NCBI RefSeq assembly: GCF_023657445.1
Contig: NZ_JAGTWY010000001.1
Span: 558,001-622,000 of the forward strand
Length of the DNA: 64,000 nucleotides
Source: Marinobacter sediminum
GTDB taxonomy: Bacteria; Pseudomonadota; Gammaproteobacteria; Pseudomonadales; Oleiphilaceae
Reading direction: 5' to 3'
The translations under genes and the position numbers were made by a program. Under the pieces are notes generated by a model, which was not told the origin of the DNA, did not search any database, and saw only the letters and a program-made list of their open reading frames with translations. This document shows positions 47,554-55,875 of the stretch, one piece after another. Numbering within the stretch: the first letter of the stretch is position 1; the number at the start of each line of letters is the position of its first letter.

Positions 47554-48189
47554 ATGGCCCATCACAGCATTCTCGATACCCTGAACGATAACCTGCGAGA
47601 GGAGGTGCTGGAAAGCGTTAGCGAAATGCAGTTTCCGGCGGGAAAAATCCTTTTTACTGCAGGGCAGGGTTGCCAGGGTTTGCCGCTTGTGGTCTCGGGC
47701 AGTGTAAAAGTACAAATGACCGGAGTGTCTGGCCATAGCATTGTCCTGTATCGGATGGGGTCTGACGATATATGCACTCTCTCCATCGGATGTCTCATGA
47801 CCGGTCGCCATTATCGGGCAGAGGCCGTCGTTGAGGCAGATGCCAAAGCGCTGATGATTCCGCGGGGGTTGTTTGAACAGTTGATGGGACAGTCGGCCGG
47901 ATTCCGCCTCGGCATCATGGAGTCCTATGGCCGTCGACTGGATGATCTGATGTTGCTGGTAGAGGAGGTCGCATTCCATCGTATGGATGAGCGGCTTGAA
48001 GAGTGGCTCCTTGCCCATTCAGGGCAGGGGAGTCTGGCAATAACGCATCAGGAGCTTGCGGTCGAGCTTGGGACAGCCAGGGAGGTGGTCAGTCGTTTGT
48101 TGAAAGAACTGGAGCGGCGCAGCATGGTTAGGCTGTCCCGGGGAAAAATTGACCTTACGGGCTTATTGGGAGTGTCTACACCGGCTTAA
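47554..48189 (+). CDS. Crp/Fnr-family transcription regulator
   Basis: A 211-residue regulator with an N-terminal cyclic-nucleotide-type beta barrel and a C-terminal winged helix (ITHQELAVELGTAREVVSRLLKELERR). It has cysteines in the barrel (TAGQGCQG, DDICTLSIGC) but not the N-terminal cluster of Fnr, so it is not a classical oxygen sensor; a thiol or sulphide role would fit the divergent DUF2892 gene (inference). The ATG at 47554 is preceded by AGGA; the longer frame from 47467 runs through the promoter region. Confidence 0.87.
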   Translation: MAHHSILDTLNDNLREEVLESVSEMQFPAGKILFTAGQGCQGLPLVVSGSVKVQMTGVSGHSIVLYRMGSDDICTLSIGCLMTGRHYRAEAVVEADAKALMIPRGLFEQLMGQSAGFRLGIMESYGRRLDDLMLLVEEVAFHRMDERLEEWLLAHSGQGSLAITHQELAVELGTAREVVSRLLKELERRSMVRLSRGKIDLTGLLGVSTPA

Positions 48190-48190
48190 C

Positions 48191-48518
48191 GGTTATTTTC
48201 ACGCTCCACGTTAAGGAAAAGAGACAAGCCATTTGAGAAAATGGACCTTCGGAATTCCATGTTTGTCTTCTCTCAGATGGCAAAAGACTCAAACTTGTTG
48301 CTGAAAATCGGAACCTTGATTGACTTTCAGTTGATGGAACCTCTGTCTGGCAGGGAATAGACATCAGGAAAAGAGACGCACCACGGCCGGCTCAACTACC
48401 TTGATTCATCGGTCAGGCATTTCTGCGACTCTGTACAGACTGACAGGGGTAGGCTTAGGCGATCTTTAAAGGTATTGAACAAGCAAGTCGAACCTTGAAA
48501 CTTTAGGAGAGTCTTTCA
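48191..48518. other. Gap of 328 bases without a recognisable gene
   Basis: No reading frame here has convincing codon use or a ribosome site, and no tRNA-like fold is seen. The only repeat noticed is GGAAAAGAGAC at 48215-48225 and again at 48367-48377. The last 40 bases hold the ribosome site of the next gene (TTTAGGAGAG). Confidence 0.5.
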
Positions 48519-48890
48519 ATGAAAAAGCGATTTCTGGCTTCACTGATCGTCACCGCGGGGATAAGCGCGTCCGGGTGCACTACAACTCATTCCTCTGAAC
48601 CGTCTGGCACCGCTGAGGCGACTTCCGGACCAATCATGGCACAGTTCAAATGTGCGGATCGTAATGGCAATGACTACATAGACAAGTCCGAATTGATATA
48701 TCTTCGCCAGTGCGGGATCACCGAGGGTCTGGCTTGTGGCCCTGTTCCAGATAAAAGTACAGAGCGACCTCTCAAGACAGATTTTGACCTCGGGCTGCGG
48801 TTTTTGCAGATCACAGATGCCGATGGTGATGATCGAATCAGCAAATTGGAGTTCCGGGCTCATTGCCATAAAGCTGGATCTAGCGAATAG
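48519..48890 (+). CDS. EF-hand lipoprotein
   Basis: A 123-residue predicted lipoprotein. The signal peptide ends in the lipobox ISASGC with lipid-bearing Cys at residue 20. Two EF-hand loops follow, DRNGNDYIDKSEL (about 49-61) and DADGDDRISKLEF (about 100-112), so it should bind calcium in the periplasm or outer membrane. AGGAG lies upstream of the ATG. Its last 11 bases overlap the end of the convergent AraC gene. Role unknown. Confidence 0.85.
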   Translation: MKKRFLASLIVTAGISASGCTTTHSSEPSGTAEATSGPIMAQFKCADRNGNDYIDKSELIYLRQCGITEGLACGPVPDKSTERPLKTDFDLGLRFLQITDADGDDRISKLEFRAHCHKAGSSE

Positions 48891-49905
48891 TTGAGGCGAC
48901 TTTTTGACGATACTGGCTTGGCGATAAGCCATGCCAGCGCTTAAATGCACGTGTAAAATTGGCCTGCTCGGAAAAACCCAGCAAAAACGCTATTTCACTG
49001 ATCGCCAATTTGTTGTCGCTGACATATCTGTCAGCTAACGTTTTTCTCGTTTTTTGTAATAGTTCAGCAAAGGACGTGCCTTCTTGTGCAAGGCGTCGCT
49101 GCATAGTCCGGCTGCTGAGGTTAATTCCTTTTGAAATGTTCTTTTCCTTGATATTCCCGGTCGGCAGTTGTTGCACAATTTCCAGTTCAACCTTTGGTGT
49201 CAGCTGTTCATTATCGAGGTCGGCTAGATGCTTGGTGAGTATCTGTTCATTGACAAAGCTGAGCTCGGCATTGCCTGTTAACAGTTTCCGTTCGATATCG
49301 CGACGGTCAAAAACAAACTCGATGGTATTGCCGCCATATTGAACCGGACAGCGAGCCAGTTGTTCGAGTAAAAGGCTGGCGGAGTTGGGGGGATGGGGAC
49401 ACACGATCTGAATGGGTTCGAACTGGTCTCCCATAATCATTCGTATCATTTTCAATAGTGCAGTGATACCCGCGTCTGATGAAGCCGGCACTATGCTGGC
49501 AACCTGATTATTCTGCTTGTCGGGCTTGAAGGAAATGCTGAAGCGGTAACGTAGTTGTTCGGCTCTTAATTCATAATCGAGGCCGTCGTTCAGAAACATG
49601 CCGTAACGGGAAAACCGGTAAAGTGCTTCGCTTAGGGATCCACTGGCCAACCAGGCAAAACCCAGGGCGTGAAAGGTGGTGGGATTCCAACGATTACCGA
49701 TACTGATGCCGATATGCTCATCGCCATTATCCTGAGCCGACTGCCAGAGCCGCTGCATATTCTTTACCGGATAGCGTGCTACAAGAGTAGCAAGCTTCGC
49801 TGGATCCAGGCCTGCCTCCCGGAAAAGGGTGTCAGCATCAAGTTCCCTCGCATTCAACTCCTGCCAGACTAGCAGCGCCCAAGACGTCAGTATTGATGTG
49901 CTCAC
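48880..49905 (-). CDS. AraC-family regulator divergent from lpxC paralogue
   Basis: A 341-residue regulator with a PF12625-type N-terminal domain (CPVQYGGNTIEFVF segment) and a C-terminal AraC domain (SRTMQRRLAQEGTSF, then ISEIAFLLGFSEQANFTRAFKRWHG). The start is GTG with GGGAGG about eight bases upstream. It is head to head with the LpxC-like gene across 173 bases that contain a 19-base imperfect direct repeat with a 32-base period, a plausible binding site. Confidence 0.88.
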   Translation of the reverse strand: MSTSILTSWALLVWQELNARELDADTLFREAGLDPAKLATLVARYPVKNMQRLWQSAQDNGDEHIGISIGNRWNPTTFHALGFAWLASGSLSEALYRFSRYGMFLNDGLDYELRAEQLRYRFSISFKPDKQNNQVASIVPASSDAGITALLKMIRMIMGDQFEPIQIVCPHPPNSASLLLEQLARCPVQYGGNTIEFVFDRRDIERKLLTGNAELSFVNEQILTKHLADLDNEQLTPKVELEIVQQLPTGNIKEKNISKGINLSSRTMQRRLAQEGTSFAELLQKTRKTLADRYVSDNKLAISEIAFLLGFSEQANFTRAFKRWHGLSPSQYRQKVASTIR

Positions 49906-49965
49906 CCGGCAACCTCCCTAGTCTCAATGACTCTTTTATTCCGGCTCTTAATTATGAAGCAATAA

Positions 49966-50016
49966 GATAAGGCCTTGGCGCGGAAAGACAAGTAGATGAT
50001 AAGTGTTCGGCTCGGA
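49966..50016. promoter_or_regulatory. Imperfect direct repeat, 32-bp period
   Basis: GATAAGGCCTTGGCGCGGA (49966-49984) and GATAAGTGTTCGGCTCGGA (49998-50016) agree at 14 of 19 positions, three helical turns apart, in the AraC/lpxC-like divergent gap. Confidence 0.4.
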
Positions 50017-50078
50017 CTGATCAGAAACCGGGCTGCCCACGGCATATGCTAACTCTCAAATGAAACGGAGGGTATGCA

Positions 50079-51059
50079 ATGACTAATAAACAACACGCAG
50101 CGGGAAAAAGCGAATCCCTGCAATGCACGATAGCCAAACCCGTCCACTTCGTGGGTCGGGGTCTGCACAGTGGCATGCCGGTCAGTATGACGTTACGACC
50201 GGCTACCGCCGATACTGGTTATGTATTCCATCGTCTTGATGTGGCGCCGCCGCACAATCAGGTGGCGGCTCGTTGGCTGAGTGTCTGTGATACACGCCTG
50301 TCGACCACCATTGGCAACAGTGCGGGTGTTACCGTCAAAACAATCGAGCATTTAATAGCGGCTTTGTCGGCCTGTGGTATAGATAACTGCCGTATTGATA
50401 TTGATGGGCCGGAAGTTCCGATTATGGATGGCAGCGCAAAACCTTTTGTCGATCAGATACTGGCCACAGGCAGCCGGCAATTAACGAAGGAGCGGATGGC
50501 TATTGTGATCACTGATCCGATCTGGGTCTCTGAGGGCGATGGTAAGGCCGGATTCGTCCCTTTTCCGGAGTCGTGGATTGATATGACCATCGACTTCAAA
50601 TCTTCCGCGATTGGCAGGCAGCGAGTGGTGACTCCGGTTACCTGCAGTCATTTTAGTGAGCACATCTCGGCGGCGCGTACGTTTGGTTTTGCTCAGCAAA
50701 TTGAAACGTTAAAAACTTTGGGCCTGGCCAAGGGCGGCTCGCTACGCAATGCAGTTCTTATTGACCAGGATCAGGTCGTAAATCCGGAAGGTCTGCGCTT
50801 CGACAATGAATTTGTACGTCATAAAATCGTCGATGTCATCGGGGATTTGTCGTTGCTGGGCGTGAAAATTGTGGGTTGTTTCGTCGGTCAGTGCAGTGGT
50901 CACCGATTAAACAATCAGTTGCTTCGTGATTTGATGCTGCAACAGAAGCACTGGGTTTACACGACTTTATCCAATGCGATAGAAAATTGGGAGCAAATCA
51001 GGTCCGGCTCAGGTAAGAATCAGTTTGAGCTGGCGAGGCCCGAGCAGTTTGCTAATTGA
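50079..51059 (+). CDS. lpxC: LpxC-like UDP-3-O-acyl-GlcNAc deacetylase (probable paralogue)
   Basis: Zinc deacetylase family of the committed lipid A step, 326 residues. Key residues are kept: KTIEHLIAAL with the zinc His and catalytic Glu at about 90-91, FVRHKIVDVIGD with His about 248 and Asp about 252, and SGHRLNN with His near 275. The canonical lpxC lies in the cell-division cluster, which is not here, so this isolated copy beside an AraC regulator is probably a second, conditionally expressed enzyme. It has an N-terminal extension of about 12 residues compared with E. coli. GGAGGG lies before the ATG. Confidence 0.85.
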   Translation: MTNKQHAAGKSESLQCTIAKPVHFVGRGLHSGMPVSMTLRPATADTGYVFHRLDVAPPHNQVAARWLSVCDTRLSTTIGNSAGVTVKTIEHLIAALSACGIDNCRIDIDGPEVPIMDGSAKPFVDQILATGSRQLTKERMAIVITDPIWVSEGDGKAGFVPFPESWIDMTIDFKSSAIGRQRVVTPVTCSHFSEHISAARTFGFAQQIETLKTLGLAKGGSLRNAVLIDQDQVVNPEGLRFDNEFVRHKIVDVIGDLSLLGVKIVGCFVGQCSGHRLNNQLLRDLMLQQKHWVYTTLSNAIENWEQIRSGSGKNQFELARPEQFAN

Positions 51060-51133
51060 ATGGTCAGGGAATGGCGATTTTTCTTGTCATTGCAGGAGAC
51101 ATTATTTGGCATAGTCTTAATGCGAGGTCTCCA

Positions 51134-51487
51134 ATGCAGGAGCGGGGCTATACCGTCGCCGAATTGGTCGAGGCCAAGACTGAGATTCTCAGGCTGCGTG
51201 CCCAGATGCGACAGATTGACCACATTCCCAGCAAGGTCGTGTTTAATCCGGTCGTAACAAACATTGGGCCGCTCGCGTCAGTCACCTATATGGAAGCCAT
51301 GGCGATACCGGAACGCTTTGAGGAATCAACCCAGTACATTTTGCGTACCACACTCTTTGACGGTGAATCCGGCAACTCTATCTGGCAGATGTTCTCCACT
51401 ACAGTCGACCCGAAATCCCTGGAACAGGCCACCAGAGAGTTTTCCCGCGTCGTCGTCCGCGAACTCCAAAAATCCTTCACCGAATGA
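51134..51487 (+). CDS. Hypothetical protein downstream of lpxC-like gene
   Basis: A protein of 117 residues I do not recognise. It starts with an amphipathic helix (MQERGYTVAELVEAKTEIL), then PSKVVFNPVVTNIGPLASVTY and a C-terminal helix (EFSRVVVRELQKSFTE). The frame is open to 51056, but the upstream codons are atypical and only the ATG at 51134 has a ribosome site (GAGGT, five bases). The shape recalls the C-terminal halves of small envelope lipoproteins. It overlaps the next lipoprotein gene by four bases. Confidence 0.55.
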   Translation: MQERGYTVAELVEAKTEILRLRAQMRQIDHIPSKVVFNPVVTNIGPLASVTYMEAMAIPERFEESTQYILRTTLFDGESGNSIWQMFSTTVDPKSLEQATREFSRVVVRELQKSFTE

Positions 51488-52023
51488 GCGTCCCAACGAC
51501 AAGTCGCACCCCCCAACCGTTTGTTGCAATGATTCTGGGCCTGACCCTGACAGGTTGCTCCCTTAACCAGACACTCAGCCTGGGCGTGGACGATCCCTGC
51601 GATTCCCTGAAATCCATTATTGCGGATTATCCGTCTGGATTTGCCCAGTACCGCGGAAGGTCCAACAACTTCAAAAGCGTGACGGTTTTTTCGGCAGAGG
51701 AGGAGATCATCAAGGGGCACTGTGAGATCTGGTCCTGGGCTAACAACGATACGGCCTATGTCTGCTCAGCCAATGCGCCCAATGATGAGGTGGCCGCCGC
51801 ACGTTACAACACAGCCGTCAGCTCAACATCCCAGTGTCTCGGCACCACCTGGCAATCGGACGAAAGCGATCGCGTCCGGGACGGCGAAAAAGCCGGTGTA
51901 GCCACGCACTTTAAGTCACCGGATGCGGCCGATCCGGGCGTGTCGGTTCACAGGGTTGCGTTCAAGGGCAATTCCTCGGTTTATGTCTACGTCGGTAAGT
52001 CGGGGCAGACGGGCGACTTCTGA
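51484..52023 (+). CDS. Predicted lipoprotein
   Basis: A 179-residue predicted lipoprotein with lipobox LTGC (Cys near residue 25). The mature part has four more cysteines (DDPCDSL, KGHCEIW, AYVCSAN, SQCLGTT) that may form two disulphides, fitting a periplasmic place. No known family comes to mind. Its ATG overlaps the previous stop (ATGA), so the two are coupled and perhaps act together. It ends before the convergent tRNA-Pro. Confidence 0.7.
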   Translation: MSVPTTSRTPQPFVAMILGLTLTGCSLNQTLSLGVDDPCDSLKSIIADYPSGFAQYRGRSNNFKSVTVFSAEEEIIKGHCEIWSWANNDTAYVCSANAPNDEVAAARYNTAVSSTSQCLGTTWQSDESDRVRDGEKAGVATHFKSPDAADPGVSVHRVAFKGNSSVYVYVGKSGQTGDF

Positions 52024-52090
52024 ACCGCGCGATCTGGAAAAGCGCAACGCGGGTGACCAAACGGTGACGAGAAATGATGTTTTCCAGAAA

Positions 52091-52120
52091 CAACAAAGCC
52101 CGGATCTTTCGATGCCGGGC
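52091..52120 (-). terminator. Terminator after tRNA-Pro
   Basis: On the minus strand GCCCGG/CCGGGC (52115-52120 with 52098-52103) closes a hairpin followed by TTTGTTG. It lies about 18 bases after the tRNA end. Confidence 0.6.
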
Positions 52121-52137
52121 CAAGTGTTTGATCTGTC

Positions 52138-52214
52138 TGGTCGGGACGGTAGGATTTGAACCTACGACCCCCTGCACCCCATGCAGGTGCGCTACCAAGC
52201 TGCGCTACGCCCCG
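52138..52214 (-). tRNA. tRNA-Pro (GGG)
   Basis: A 77-base cloverleaf on the minus strand with CCA encoded. Acceptor CGGGGCG/CGTCCCG, anticodon stem CCTGC/GCAGG with loop ATGGGGT giving anticodon GGG, T-arm GGTTCAAATCC, discriminator A. Confidence 0.97.
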
Positions 52215-52328
52215 ATTCGCTGTGTGCCTTAGAGAAACTTAAGAGTTATCTCAGTGGCTTAGCGGGAGCGAAGTCTACACCAGCCCATCGGAAAAATAAA
52301 CAGGCTTTGAAGATTCTGTGCGGGGTTT

Positions 52329-53972
52329 TTAGCGAAGTTTGGTCTCCCTGAGTTTACGGATAAATTCGGGGGGCTCGAAGCTGTCGGGTGTCGCTTTCTG
52401 CCAGTATCTGTCGTACAGGGTGTGTCCGGTCTCACCTTCAAGCAGTTCGCCCGGCTCAAGAAACGGAAACAGGTCCATGTAGGAGTGAACCTCTGTCCGG
52501 GATACCCGGCGTACCACGTGTTCTGGTCCCAATTCCGAGGGGTGACGAAGGCCGGAAGCTTCCAGCAGGTTTTGGAGGGCATCCAGAGTATTCTTGTGGA
52601 AGTTGTAGACTCGCTTGCTCTTGAGCTCCACGTCCAGTTTCTCTCCCCGGCGGGGGTCCTGCGTGGCTATGCCGCTTGGGCAGCGCCCTGTATGGCAGTT
52701 GAGGGCCTGAATGCAGCCCAGGGAGAACATGTAGCCTCGTGCCGAATTGCACCAGTCGGCGCCAAGGGCCAGTGTCCGTGCGATGTTGAAGGCAGAGGTG
52801 ACTTTTCCGGCTGCGCCAATTGCGATGTCCTCCCGGAGATTGGTGCCCACCAGGGTGTTATGGACCATTAACAACGCTTCGGTCATTGGCATACCAAGGC
52901 GGTTAATGAATTCCAGGGGGGCGGCACCGGTTCCGCCTTCGCCACCATCAACCACAATGAAGTCGGGTTTGCGGCCGGTTTCAAGCATGGCTTTGACGAT
53001 GGCAAACCATTCCCATGGATGGCCGATCGCGAGCTTGAACCCCACAGGTTTTCCGCCAGACAGCTCTCGCAGGTGGTCAATGAATTCGAGCAATTCGATG
53101 GGTGTTGAAAAGGCGGAATGGCTGGCTGGAGAAACACAGTCCTCGCCGATAGACACTCCACGGGCTTCTGCGATCTCGGGCGTCACTTTTGCACCAGGCA
53201 AAATGCCGCCATGCCCGGGTTTCGCTCCCTGGGATAGTTTGACCTCTATCATTTTAACCTGGTCAAGCGCGGCGTTCTCCCGGAACATTTTTTCATTAAA
53301 AGAACCATCCTCGTGGCGGCAGCCAAAGTATCCAGACCCAATTTCCCAGACCAGATCCCCGCCCGGCTGCCTGTGATACCGAGAGATGGAGCCTTCTCCT
53401 GTGTCATGGTAGAAACCTCCCATTTTGGCGCCGGTATTCAGGCTCAGGATGGCGTTCGCAGAAAGGGAGCCAAAGCTCATGGCCGAAATGTTGAATACGC
53501 TTGCACTGTATGGCTTTGCGCAATCCTTGCCGATCAGGATCCGGAAGTCGCTGCTGGTTACTTTGGTGGGCGTGAGTGAATGGTTCATCCATTCAAAACC
53601 CTCTTCGTACATGCCCAGCTGTGACCCGAACGGTCGCTTGTCCAGGACGTTCTTCGCGCGCTGGTAAACAATAGTGCGCTGTTCCCGGGAAAACGGTCGC
53701 TCGTCAGTGTCAGACTGGATGAAGTACTGGCGGATTTCGGGGCCAATGGCTTCAAGGAGGTAACGAAAGTTGGCGATTATCGGGTAGTTTCGGCTGACAG
53801 TGTGACTTCTCTGAAGCAGATCATAGGATCCCAGAGCTGTCAGCATGCCGAAAGCCAGCGGGAAGGCATAGCCGGCTCCGACAGAAAGACTGATTACCAG
53901 CGACAGCAAAAAGCCTGCAATGCTCAATCCGTATATTGTGTACCGGAGTGGGAAAGTTTTTGTTTTCTCCAT
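52329..53972 (-). CDS. FMN-binding glutamate-synthase-like protein
   Basis: A 547-residue stand-alone glutamate-synthase central/FMN domain with two N-terminal membrane segments (about 10-50). FMN-site features include HPWEWFAIVKAMLETGRKPDFIVVDGGEGGTGAAP and the cysteine run CIQALNCHTGRCPSG, the usual 3Fe-4S ligand pattern. It lacks the glutaminase domain, so it is not full glutamate synthase; the physiological reaction of this family is not settled. It is divergent from the BCCT gene and follows no other gene on its strand. Confidence 0.88.
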   Translation of the reverse strand: MEKTKTFPLRYTIYGLSIAGFLLSLVISLSVGAGYAFPLAFGMLTALGSYDLLQRSHTVSRNYPIIANFRYLLEAIGPEIRQYFIQSDTDERPFSREQRTIVYQRAKNVLDKRPFGSQLGMYEEGFEWMNHSLTPTKVTSSDFRILIGKDCAKPYSASVFNISAMSFGSLSANAILSLNTGAKMGGFYHDTGEGSISRYHRQPGGDLVWEIGSGYFGCRHEDGSFNEKMFRENAALDQVKMIEVKLSQGAKPGHGGILPGAKVTPEIAEARGVSIGEDCVSPASHSAFSTPIELLEFIDHLRELSGGKPVGFKLAIGHPWEWFAIVKAMLETGRKPDFIVVDGGEGGTGAAPLEFINRLGMPMTEALLMVHNTLVGTNLREDIAIGAAGKVTSAFNIARTLALGADWCNSARGYMFSLGCIQALNCHTGRCPSGIATQDPRRGEKLDVELKSKRVYNFHKNTLDALQNLLEASGLRHPSELGPEHVVRRVSRTEVHSYMDLFPFLEPGELLEGETGHTLYDRYWQKATPDSFEPPEFIRKLRETKLR

Positions 53973-54130
53973 GCATACCTCAAATGGGTTCGATTTGCCT
54001 GAAAGCGGGTGTGGTTGGCACCGAGTATATCGATACGCGAGGAAATAAGTAGTCGATTGCTGATGCTTATACCTTTCCAGTTTGTAATGCTGGTCTATGC
54101 TAAAACCTTGGGCAAAGGAATGACCGACCT

Positions 54131-54159
54131 TTGATGTTTTGAGTTCAAAACATTATTAT
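54131..54159 (+). promoter_or_regulatory. BCCT promoter with 20-bp palindromic operator
   Basis: -35 TTGATG (54131-54136) and -10 TATTAT (54154-54159) have a 17-base spacer. A perfect 20-base inverted repeat, ATGTTTTGA-GT-TCAAAACAT (54134-54153), fills the spacer and the end of the -35. This is a textbook place for a repressor, such as a TetR-type regulator of osmolyte uptake; none is encoded nearby. Confidence 0.6.
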
Positions 54160-54222
54160 GTACCGCTTGTAATCTTTGAACACCGATTCCGAAACTGATT
54201 TTCAATTCAGGAGGCGCCAATC

Positions 54223-55812
54223 GTGGGCGAGGTAGTTAAAGACGAATACCAGACGGATTACGTCGCAGGTCAGGATAATATCAATCCTTTGGGCCTGGAT
54301 CTTCACGCACCAGTATTCCCGATAACGGCAATACTGGTCGTGCTCTTCGTAATAGGTACCCTCATTTATCCGTCCGAGGCGAAATCGCTTCTGGACGGTG
54401 CAAAGTGGGACATTATTGCGACATTTGACTGGTTCTTTCTAATCAGTGCGAACATTTTTGTGGTGGTATGCCTGGTCTTGATCTTCATGCCAGTAGGTAA
54501 GATCCGCATTGGCGGCATGGACGCCAAGCCGGAATTCTCCACTATGTCCTGGTTTGCCATGCTGTTCGCAGCGGGCATGGGCATTGGTCTGATGTTCTGG
54601 GCCGTTGCGGAGCCGACTGCGTATTACACCGGTTGGTACGAGACGCCGTTCAACGTTGAGGCAAACACCCCGGCTGCGGCCGACCTTGCGATGGGCGCGA
54701 CGATGTACCACTGGGGTCTTCACCCCTGGGCTATCTATGCCATTGTGGCGCTTTCCCTGGCGTTCTTTGCGTACAACAAGAACATGCCGCTGACCATTCG
54801 TTCGGCTTTCTTCCCGCTGCTCAAGGATAAAGTCTGGGGCTGGCCCGGACACATCATTGATATTCTTGCTGTGGTTGCCACCATCTTTGGTCTGGCGACA
54901 TCCCTTGGGTTCGGTGCTCAACAAGCCGCCTCTGGCCTGAATTATCTGTTTGATATAGGCGCTGGAACCAATGTGCAGATGGCGATTATTGTCGGGGTAA
55001 CTGCTCTCGCCCTGCTGTCGGTCCTGCGCGGCCTGGATGGCGGTGTAAAAGTGCTGAGTAACATCAACATGGCAATGGCCGGTATCCTGCTCTTCTTTGT
55101 CATTTTCGCCGGTCCGACCATGAGTATCCTGGAAACTATCTGGGTTACTTCATCCAGTTACGTCGGTAACATTGCTCCACTGAGCAACCCGTTTGGTCGT
55201 GAAGATGAAGCCTGGTTCCAGGGCTGGACCGTGTTCTACTGGGCATGGTGGATTTCCTGGTCACCGTTCGTAGGCATGTTTATCGCTCGTGTGTCCAGGG
55301 GACGTACCGTTCGGGAATTCATTACAGCGGTTCTGATTATTCCTACCGTGATAAGCATAGTGTGGATGAGCGCCTTTGGCGGTTCAGCACTGGAGCAGAT
55401 CCAGAATGGTGTTGGCGCGCTGGCCGAGAATGGCCTCACAGATGTGTCTCTGGCTATGTTCCAGATGTTCGCCAACCTGCCGCTGACCGGGATTATTTCG
55501 TTTGTTGGCATTATTCTGGTTCTTGTGTTCTTCGTAACCTCCTCGGATTCCGGGTCACTGGTTATCGATAGCATCACCGCCGGTGGTAAGACTGATGCAC
55601 CTACTGCCCAGCGCGTTTTCTGGGTAGTCATGGAAGGCGCGATTGCCGCGGCCCTGATCTTTGGCGGCGGTGCGGATGCACTAGGCGCGATCCAGGCAAC
55701 TGCAATCAGTGCGGGTCTGCCCTTCACGGTTATTCTGCTGGTAATGACCTGGGGCTTGCTGAAAGGTCTGACGCATGAGCGTAAGCTTCTGATTTCCAGA
55801 GGCGAAATGTAA
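54223..55812 (+). CDS. BCCT-family osmolyte transporter
   Basis: A 529-residue inner-membrane transporter for betaine, choline, carnitine or a related quaternary compound, about 12 helices. BCCT signatures are present: GMGIGLMFWAVAEP, MYHWGLHPWAIYA and WTVFYWAWWISWSPFVGMF, with RVSRGRTVREF after it. The tryptophan-rich helix matches the betaine-binding site, but the substrate is not certain. The start is GTG behind AGGAGG. The protein has a short cytoplasmic C-terminus, unlike BetT. A strong terminator follows. Confidence 0.93.
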   Translation: MGEVVKDEYQTDYVAGQDNINPLGLDLHAPVFPITAILVVLFVIGTLIYPSEAKSLLDGAKWDIIATFDWFFLISANIFVVVCLVLIFMPVGKIRIGGMDAKPEFSTMSWFAMLFAAGMGIGLMFWAVAEPTAYYTGWYETPFNVEANTPAAADLAMGATMYHWGLHPWAIYAIVALSLAFFAYNKNMPLTIRSAFFPLLKDKVWGWPGHIIDILAVVATIFGLATSLGFGAQQAASGLNYLFDIGAGTNVQMAIIVGVTALALLSVLRGLDGGVKVLSNINMAMAGILLFFVIFAGPTMSILETIWVTSSSYVGNIAPLSNPFGREDEAWFQGWTVFYWAWWISWSPFVGMFIARVSRGRTVREFITAVLIIPTVISIVWMSAFGGSALEQIQNGVGALAENGLTDVSLAMFQMFANLPLTGIISFVGIILVLVFFVTSSDSGSLVIDSITAGGKTDAPTAQRVFWVVMEGAIAAALIFGGGADALGAIQATAISAGLPFTVILLVMTWGLLKGLTHERKLLISRGEM

Positions 55813-55830
55813 GTACGCCATCGTTGATTG

Positions 55831-55861
55831 AAAAAACCGGGGCTTCTGCCCCGGTTTTTTT
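55831..55861. terminator. Bidirectional terminator after BCCT gene
   Basis: ACCGGGGC/GCCCCGGT stem (55836-55843 with 55848-55855), loop TTCT, A-run on the left and T-run on the right. It separates the BCCT gene from the convergent ATP-grasp operon. Confidence 0.92.
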
Positions 55862-55875
55862 ATGCCTGTTATTTA

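Noticed and set aside
48215..48377. Two copies of GGAAAAGAGAC as a regulatory repeat
   Set aside because: Only 11 bases, 152 apart, with no symmetry; may well be chance.
52329..53972. Full glutamate synthase (gltB)
   Set aside because: Only the FMN/central domain is present, with two membrane segments; no glutaminase domain.
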